DNA of 64,000 nucleotides, from NCBI RefSeq assembly GCF_000015765.1, contig NC_008942.1, positions 1,627,921-1,691,920 on the forward strand, read 5' to 3'. The position numbers and the translations under genes were made by a program. This document shows, piece after piece, positions 55,709-64,000 of the stretch. The stretch comes from Methanocorpusculum labreanum Z. Its GTDB lineage: Archaea; Halobacteriota; Methanomicrobia; Methanomicrobiales; Methanocorpusculaceae. The first letter of the stretch is position 1. Each line of letters starts with the position of its first letter. The notes below the pieces were generated by a model that had not been told where the DNA came from, searched no databases, and saw only the letters and a list, made by a program, of their open reading frames with translations.

Positions 55709-56923
55709 TTACTTTTCGCCCCTTCCAAGTTCCCGGTGAGCTTTGCCGAGATGCTGGGCCCCAAGTGCTCCAAGAAGCGACAATTCGCCGGCGAGAACCC
55801 CGGAAGCTACGATCTCGGCAAATGCTTTTGCATTGTCTCCCGGATTTTCCGCTCCGCCGGCCACACCCAGCGTTGAGAGACATGCATTCTGGGTGGCAAT
55901 ACTCGTTCCTCCGCCGATCGTTCCGACCTGAAGCGAGGGAAGCGTAACCGAGACATATACTCCCCCTTCGACCAGATCCACGGTCGTGATCGCATTGCTT
56001 CCCTCAACCACATGTGCCGGATCCTGCCCGCAGGCGATGAACATGGCGGCGACCACGTTCGCTGCCTGGGCATTGAATCCAAAGGAGGCCGCCCGGGCAG
56101 AACCTGTCAGGTTTTTCCGGGTGTTGACCTCGGCAAGGGTAGCCGAGTTTGTTTTAAAAACCATGGATACAAGTTCATCAGAGAGAAAAACACCGGCTGA
56201 AACCGTTTTCCCCCGGCCTTCGATAATGTTGATCGCGGAGGGTTTTTTGTCGCAGCACATGTTTCCTGAAACGGCGATAAGTTTTGCTTTCGTTTCTTCT
56301 TCGATTAAATGAGCCGCGGCTTCAGAGGCGATGGTCGCCATGTTCATGCCCATCGCATCCTTCGTGTCGAACTCAAAGCGGATAAAGACGCTCGTACCTG
56401 CCGTATACGTGGTTAGTCCAATCAGCTCGCCGTGGTTTGTGGTTTCCTCGGCGGCGACTTTTAAAAGAAGGAGATTGTCCTCGGCCCATCTGGCAACCTC
56501 GGCTGCGTGGGCCACGCTTTTCGCCGCAAAAATAGGAGCACGGGTCATTCCGTCCCTGAGAATACGTACCTCGGTACCGCCCGCTTTCGTGATAGCACTG
56601 CACCCCCTGTTGATTGAAGCGACCAAAGCACCTTCGGTCGTTGCCAGCGGAAGCCAGAAGCTGCCGTTCGCATACTCACCTTTAACCGTCAGAGGTCCCG
56701 CAACCCCAAGCGGGATCTGAACACAGCCGATCATATTCTCGATATTTCTGGTCACTACGCGGTCGATGGGTATCGTATAGGTTCCAACAGCGGAAAGATC
56801 CGCGCCGGTCTCCTCTTCGATATATTTTCGGCGAAGAGAGACGGCATCATCTGCCGGCAGACTCTTTTCCAGGGCATAAAGTTTCAGATCGCCGGAACGG
56901 ATCTTTGAGATATATTCATCCAT
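55709..56923 (-). CDS. hmgA: Hydroxymethylglutaryl-CoA reductase (class I)
   Basis: The product is 404 residues. ENMIGCVQIPLGVAGPL (~62-78), TTEGALVASINRG with the catalytic Glu near 94, DAMGMNMAT (~190) and GGGTSIATQNACL are class I motifs. It makes mevalonate for archaeal lipids with NADPH. It is monocistronic, divergent from thiM; its pathway partners are at 24.4-27.1 kb. Confidence 0.97.
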   Translation of the reverse strand: MDEYISKIRSGDLKLYALEKSLPADDAVSLRRKYIEEETGADLSAVGTYTIPIDRVVTRNIENMIGCVQIPLGVAGPLTVKGEYANGSFWLPLATTEGALVASINRGCSAITKAGGTEVRILRDGMTRAPIFAAKSVAHAAEVARWAEDNLLLLKVAAEETTNHGELIGLTTYTAGTSVFIRFEFDTKDAMGMNMATIASEAAAHLIEEETKAKLIAVSGNMCCDKKPSAINIIEGRGKTVSAGVFLSDELVSMVFKTNSATLAEVNTRKNLTGSARAASFGFNAQAANVVAAMFIACGQDPAHVVEGSNAITTVDLVEGGVYVSVTLPSLQVGTIGGGTSIATQNACLSTLGVAGGAENPGDNAKAFAEIVASGVLAGELSLLGALGAQHLGKAHRELGRGEK

Positions 56924-56990
56924 AATTATAGAATAGTTCAGAGGGGACTAATACATTTTTCTGTCAAACGGGCAAATAGTATTCAGGCAT

Positions 56991-57785
56991 ATGCAGAAAT
57001 ACGCTCAGATTCTGGACCTTGTCAGAGAGAGAAATCCCCTGGTTCATCAAATAACCAACTATGTTACCGTAAATGACTGCGCAAATATGACAATTTGTTT
57101 CGGCGCATCGCCCGTTATGTCACACGCGCCCGAAGATGTTGTAGATATGATAAAAATAGCGAGCGCTCTTGTTCTGAATATCGGAACGCTCGATGAAAAA
57201 CAGATCGAAGGAATGATTGCCGCGGCAAACGAAGCAAAGAAATGCGGGATTCCCATCGTTCTGGATCCTGTGGGCGCCGGGGCGACCCTCTATCGCACAC
57301 AAACCGCGGAGAGGTTTATGAACGAGTTCCCCCTCGCAGTTATCAAAGGAAACGCAGGGGAGATCGGAACCCTCGCCGGCGTCTCGGCAACGGTCCGCGG
57401 AGTTGATTCCGGAAATATTTCCGGAGATCCAAAAGAGATCGCACACAGTTTAGCAAAAGAATACGGATGCACCGTTGTCATAAGCGGAGCAGAGGATATC
57501 ATAAGTGACGGGAAACGCATCGCCGGCGTGTTGAACGGCGTTCCAATCATGGGAAAAATCTCCGGAACCGGCTGTATGGCGAGCGCGGTCTGCGGAGCCT
57601 GCGCTGCAGTTTCCGATTCTATGGACGGCTGTATAACCGCGATGGCTGCACTCGGCATTGCCGGCGAAGAAGCAGCAAAAACCGCCAAAGGTCCCGGCTC
57701 GTTCAAGCCGGCATTCTTCGATGCGGTCACTTCACTTACCAATGAGCAGTTCATCAAATCTGCGAGGATTTCCGAGTATCAATGA
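56991..57785 (+). CDS. thiM: Hydroxyethylthiazole kinase
   Basis: The product is 264 residues. NPLVHQITNYVTVNDCANMT is at ~15-34; VLDPVGAGAT and ISGTGCMASAVCGA hold the phosphate-binding Gly and the catalytic Cys. It salvages thiazole for thiamine. No TPP riboswitch is seen in the 67-base gap to hmgA. ATGA overlap to thiE. Confidence 0.96.
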   Translation: MQKYAQILDLVRERNPLVHQITNYVTVNDCANMTICFGASPVMSHAPEDVVDMIKIASALVLNIGTLDEKQIEGMIAAANEAKKCGIPIVLDPVGAGATLYRTQTAERFMNEFPLAVIKGNAGEIGTLAGVSATVRGVDSGNISGDPKEIAHSLAKEYGCTVVISGAEDIISDGKRIAGVLNGVPIMGKISGTGCMASAVCGACAAVSDSMDGCITAMAALGIAGEEAAKTAKGPGSFKPAFFDAVTSLTNEQFIKSARISEYQ

Positions 57786-58414
57786 AGTATGATCTCTATG
57801 TGGTAACCGACGAGAATCTCTCGAACGGATATTCCCATGCAGAGATAGCAAAGCTTGCAGTCGACGGCGGGGCCAACGTGATTCAGCTTCGCGATAAGGA
57901 TATGGACTCCGCATCCCTCTTCACCGAAGCAGTCAAAATCCGCATGATCACCAAGGACAAAGCCCTCTTCATCGTCAACGACCGGCTGGATATCGCCCTC
58001 GCCTCGAAAGCGGACGGCGTTCATCTGGGGCAGAGCGATCTACCGGTCGATGTCGTACGACGCCTTGTTCCGGAGAATTTCATCATCGGCATATCGATCG
58101 GCTCGGTTGAAGAGGCGTTGAAAGGGGTCAAAGACGGAGCGGATTATGTAGCGGTGAGTCCGGTTTTTTCAACCGGATCAAAACCCGATGCCGGAACCGG
58201 CCATGGGATCTCCTGTATTTCCGCAGTAAGACAGGCTGTCGAAAAAGATATCCCAGTTCTTGGAATCGGCGGCATCAACTGCGACAATATTCCGGAAGTC
58301 ATCAAAGCAGGATTAGACGGGATATGCGTCATATCCGCCGTTGTGAGTGCCCCGGATATTACAAAAGCTGCGGAAGATCTGTGTCAAAAGATCAGGAGTG
58401 CAAAGAATGAGTGA
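57782..58414 (+). CDS. thiE: Thiamine-phosphate synthase
   Basis: The product is 210 residues. VIQLRDKDMDS near 36, FIVNDRLDIALASKADGVHL near 63-82 and SPVFSTGSK are ThiE motifs. It joins HMP-PP and thiazole-P. It overlaps the following methyltransferase start. Confidence 0.96.
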   Translation: MKYDLYVVTDENLSNGYSHAEIAKLAVDGGANVIQLRDKDMDSASLFTEAVKIRMITKDKALFIVNDRLDIALASKADGVHLGQSDLPVDVVRRLVPENFIIGISIGSVEEALKGVKDGADYVAVSPVFSTGSKPDAGTGHGISCISAVRQAVEKDIPVLGIGGINCDNIPEVIKAGLDGICVISAVVSAPDITKAAEDLCQKIRSAKNE

Positions 58415-59333
58415 AAAAGTCATGCAGTGGTGCGTGCGGATCCCGGTTCGCGAAGGAGAAGAGGGACGCAGGAAACTGATTGCCGAAGGAAAGGCAGACC
58501 GAAGCCTTCGGCCGTATGTCGAGGACGGACATCTGCTTGTTCCAGTTCTGGAAGAGACCAGCCTTCAGGCAGAGTTTTCCACCACAGGCATCCGGGAAGA
58601 ACTTCCCCGCCACGAACAGATCGGCGGGATCGTCGTTCTTCAGGAGGAAGATATCGCGGGAGCGGAAAAGATTCTCGCAGCGCGGCCTTCGGCCCACACG
58701 GCCCTTTTTGCCACCTCTCCGGTTGAGGGGGAGTTTAGAACAAAAACGTTCAGAGTTCTTGCGGGAGAAAACACAACCGAGACGATGTATCATGAATACG
58801 GGCACAGGATGATCATCGACCTCACCGCCGCATACTTCTCAGCACGACTTTCGAATGAACGCCAGAGAATTCTTTCATCCATGAAAGAGGGAGAGAGAAT
58901 TCTTGATATGTTCGCCGGCGTCGGCCCGTTTCCCGTGATGCTCGGCGGAAAGGCGAAGCTTGTCGTTGCAAACGATATAAACCCGTCCGCAGTTTATCTT
59001 CTTCAGAAAAATATCAGATTGAACCATCTGCATAACGTAGTTCCGATTCTCGGGGATGCGATGAATCTTCCGGAAATGCTCGATTCGCTGAAGTTTGACC
59101 GCATAATCATGAACCTGCCCTTCGCAGCATACGGCTTTTTAGCAGGAGCTGCCAAACTTGCGGCAAAAGGCGCACATATCCACCTTTACTCGCTTGTCGA
59201 GAAAGAGGGAGAACATAATGAAGACATACTCCGTGCTTTTCCGAACGCGAAAATCACCGAACGATTCCTTCGCTCCTACTCACCGACCAGCTGGCACGCC
59301 GTGTACGATATTGAGGTAAGCAATGAAATGTAA
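58407..59333 (+). CDS. Trm5-family tRNA (guanine-N1) methyltransferase
   Basis: The product is 308 residues. The SAM motif ILDMFAGVGPFPVMLGGK (~168-185) is followed by VVANDINPSAVYLLQKNI and the NLPFAAYGF motif typical of Trm5 (COG2520). It probably makes m1G37 or a wyosine precursor in tRNA. It overlaps thiE by eight bases and trpF by eleven, so the four genes form one unit despite unrelated functions. Confidence 0.9.
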   Translation: MSEKVMQWCVRIPVREGEEGRRKLIAEGKADRSLRPYVEDGHLLVPVLEETSLQAEFSTTGIREELPRHEQIGGIVVLQEEDIAGAEKILAARPSAHTALFATSPVEGEFRTKTFRVLAGENTTETMYHEYGHRMIIDLTAAYFSARLSNERQRILSSMKEGERILDMFAGVGPFPVMLGGKAKLVVANDINPSAVYLLQKNIRLNHLHNVVPILGDAMNLPEMLDSLKFDRIIMNLPFAAYGFLAGAAKLAAKGAHIHLYSLVEKEGEHNEDILRAFPNAKITERFLRSYSPTSWHAVYDIEVSNEM

Positions 59334-59964
59334 AATCTGCGGCACCGGAAGTTTTGCAGACCTGAAATGTGCCGTTGACGCCGGAACAGACGCAGTAGGT
59401 TTTCTGATGGGAATCACCCACATCACCCAGGATGCCGTGACTCCCGAAGAAGCGGCGGCAATGATAAAAACACTGCCCCCGTTCATGGAACCGGTCGCCG
59501 TCACCCATCTGCAGGATGCATCTTCTATTATCGATATCATCCGGCGGTCCGGATGCACCACTGTTCAAATCCAGAACGCGATTACCCGGGAGGATATTAC
59601 AATCATCCGGGAGACGCTGCCGTATATTCGGATCCTGAAAGCAGTCCATGTGATGGATATGTCAGCCGTAGAGGCAGCAGAGCAGGCAGCTGCCTATGCG
59701 GACGCGATAATTCTTGATACGCGAACGCCCGAGAAACTTGGAGGAACAGGACTTACGCATGACTGGAACATCAGTGCGAAGATCGTGGAATCATCAAAGA
59801 TACCGGTGATCCTTGCCGGCGGCCTCACCCCGGAAAACGTCGGCGCGGCGATCGAACGGGTTCACCCTTACGCGGTGGATGTCCACACCGGCGTAAAGAA
59901 AAACGACGTCAGGGATGCCGAGAAGACGAAAGCATTCGTCAAGACGGCACATACTGCCGTCTGA
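59323..59964 (+). CDS. trpF: Phosphoribosylanthranilate isomerase
   Basis: The product is 213 residues. KICGTG (4-9) has the general-base Cys, and LILDTRTP and LAGGLTPENVGAAI are the phosphate-binding loops. It is the third step of tryptophan synthesis. No other trp gene is intact in the window, but a trpB-like remnant lies immediately downstream on the other strand. Confidence 0.94.
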   Translation: MKCKICGTGSFADLKCAVDAGTDAVGFLMGITHITQDAVTPEEAAAMIKTLPPFMEPVAVTHLQDASSIIDIIRRSGCTTVQIQNAITREDITIIRETLPYIRILKAVHVMDMSAVEAAEQAAAYADAIILDTRTPEKLGGTGLTHDWNISAKIVESSKIPVILAGGLTPENVGAAIERVHPYAVDVHTGVKKNDVRDAEKTKAFVKTAHTAV

Positions 59965-59988
59965 TTCACATTCTTTTTCCAAAAAAAA

Positions 59989-60162
59989 TTAGACTTCAAT
60001 CACTGGCTGTTTACAGGTTTTGAAGTGATTTGCATATCCAGTCATATCAAGCAGGCCATGCCCTGAAAGATTGAAGACAATGGTCTGTTCTTCATTCTTT
60101 TTCTTTGCTTCAAGAGCGAGTTCGACAACAGCTCGTCTCGCGATTGTACGACAACAGAACCA
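59989..60162 (-). pseudogene. Tryptophan synthase beta-like (TrpB) 3' remnant
   Basis: On the minus strand 57 codons are open up to an upstream in-frame TGA. They end [20 protein letters not shown], then [29 protein letters not shown] and TAA. This is the C-terminus of a TrpB2-type enzyme (SGHGLLD is its conserved PLP-phosphate region tail). Nothing of the remaining ~380 residues is present, so it is a decayed fragment between trpF and the 5S gene. Confidence 0.7.
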
Positions 60163-60433
60163 TCAATGCAGTGTCCTATGCTCAGGAACGGATTTTCCAT
60201 ACTCGAGGAGAGATACACTATGCCTCCGTAAGTTTCCAGGAGGAAGCTACAGAATACAGAACAGTTTCTGTTCAAAACCCTGCGTTCTTAATTTCTTTTT
60301 TCCTTTCCTGCCTGATGTATGCGGGATACGTTACCGTATCCTGATAAAACATGACGGAAAACAAAAACCATACTACAAACGCAAAAAGCTTACGCTCAAT
60401 ACAAAAAACACACTAAACATTTCAAAAGAATAA
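60163..60433. other. Gene-free region before 5S rRNA
   Basis: I see no supported gene. Short open frames on both strands lack family features. A T-rich stretch (60290-60306) lies here and may contribute to rRNA operon termination, read on the opposite strand. Confidence 0.4.
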
Positions 60434-60563
60434 GGGGGGTGCAGCGTTGACAACTTCCCGAGAATTCGCATATCTCAGTACAATAGCCGACGTAAGAGAG
60501 CTTAACTGCCGGGTTCGGAATGGGTCCGGGTGGAACCTCTCTGCTATGGCCGCATGATCCCCC
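60434..60563 (-). rRNA. 5S ribosomal RNA
   Basis: On the minus strand the 5' GGGGG and 3' CCCCC close helix I. The conserved ACCCGGACCCATTCCGAACC loop, followed by CCGGCAGTTAAGC, is unmistakable. Its 5' end lies one base after the tRNA-Cys gene. Exact ends are inferred from the pairing. Confidence 0.92.
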
Positions 60564-60564
60564 A

Positions 60565-60636
60565 AGCCAAGTTCCCGATTTGAACGGGAGTAGAGTTGCT
60601 CTGCAGGCAACCGCGTGGCCGCTCCGCCAACTTGGC
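60565..60636 (-). tRNA. tRNA-Cys (GCA anticodon)
   Basis: The acceptor stem GCCAAGT pairs with ACTTGGC, discriminator T. The anticodon stem GTTGC/GCAAC contains CTGCAGA (anticodon GCA), and TCCCG-TTCAAAT-CGGGA forms the T arm. It sits between 23S and 5S, on the same strand. Confidence 0.96.
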
Positions 60637-60650
60637 ACAGTAATCTGGCA

Positions 60651-60679
60651 TAATATATAAGCAGTTACTGTTTATAAAG
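60651..60679 (-). promoter_or_regulatory. Two TATA-like boxes before tRNA-Cys
   Basis: On the minus strand TTTATAAAC (60671-60679) and TTATATATTA (60651-60660) stand 15-43 bases before the tRNA. The former is well placed for an independent tRNA-Cys/5S promoter downstream of 23S. Confidence 0.4.
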
Positions 60680-60689
60680 GATATACTTT

Positions 60690-63787
<3,098 letters not shown>

Positions 63788-64000
63788 TTTGTTCTTCGAT
63801 GTTCCAAAGCTAGGAACATCGAAGGGTATGTCGATGATTGTTTTTGATGATTGTTTGTTACAACAATGTATTATTTGTGGTAAATGGAATATGCAGCATC
63901 ATGCTTATGTGCTGTTGCCAGGGTCCCTTTGTCTCTCTTAAAGTGTGTCGATACCGACAAATATACTTTCAGTAAAGAAAGGTTCCGCTGATACCCATTT
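63788..64000 (-). other. Part of 16S-23S spacer with a 12-bp hairpin
   Basis: No tRNA is visible in this piece of spacer. A perfect 12-bp inverted repeat (CTTCGATGTTCC 63794-63805 and GGAACATCGAAG 63813-63824, seven-base loop) lies just upstream of the 23S 5' end and may be a pre-rRNA processing or stable stem. The 16S gene is beyond the edge. Confidence 0.6.

Noticed and set aside
56924-56990. Thiamine (TPP) riboswitch upstream of thiM
   Set aside because: The gap is only 67 bases and lacks the conserved CTGAGA and ACCTGA-type segments.

Overview
The window is a stretch of chromosome from a methanogenic archaeon, most likely order Methanomicrobiales and probably Methanocorpusculum or a close relative. 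This assignment is inferred from gene content (archaeal EF-2, fibrillarin/Nop5, CTP-type riboflavin kinase, Ech hydrogenase, archaeal mevalonate and shikimate enzymes, preQ0/archaeosine genes) and from archaeal TATA boxes lying 25-30 nt upstream of several starts, some of them apparently leaderless.

The left 13 kb is accessory DNA. It holds the 3' part of a CotH-kinase-like gene with a repeat inserted near its end, and a four-gene operon (XRE-ImmA/IrrE, PIN, membrane protein, HEPN-like protein) whose tail runs into a broken rhuM gene. It continues with a ribbon-helix-helix regulator, a low-complexity CT/ATCT tract, a compact virus-like cluster of seven overlapping or closely spaced small genes including an HNH endonuclease, a GxxExxY protein lying between long inverted repeats, and a second PD-(D/E)XK-type nuclease. 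Short hairpin arrays whose stem sequences differ but stay paired are scattered among them.

From 13.3 to 60 kb most genes are housekeeping. In order: rpsL-rpsG-fusA; queD-queE-queC; an echABCDEF operon whose catalytic large-subunit gene has a one-base frameshift; DUF35-thiolase-HMG-CoA synthase with its HTH regulator; ribK; a radical SAM YgiQ protein; an antiporter; TerC-like and DUF2115 genes; fibrillarin-Nop5; an ADP-ribosylglycohydrolase; argC-argJ-argB; a Cache-domain lipoprotein; iorA-iorB; tRNA-Ile; a transporter; a seven-gene shikimate/chorismate/prephenate operon from ADH synthase to TyrA; hmgA; and thiM-thiE-trm5-trpF. The thiolase, HMG-CoA synthase and HMG-CoA reductase together give the entry to archaeal lipid synthesis. 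The aro operon covers every step from ADH synthase through chorismate to prephenate oxidation.

The right end is the rRNA operon on the minus strand: 23S, tRNA-Cys and 5S. The 16S gene is not visible.

The most interesting feature is a family of four paired-inverted-repeat elements (9.7-10.55, 12.5-13.0, 18.7-19.0 and 40.2-40.6 kb). All eight arms carry three CGCGAAT-type iterons at exactly 10-bp spacing, and the outer ends are conserved. One copy encloses the GxxExxY gene and three are gene-less. They look like one autonomous (or cargo-bearing) element with miniature derivatives, or like a repeat-plus-nuclease system of unknown function.
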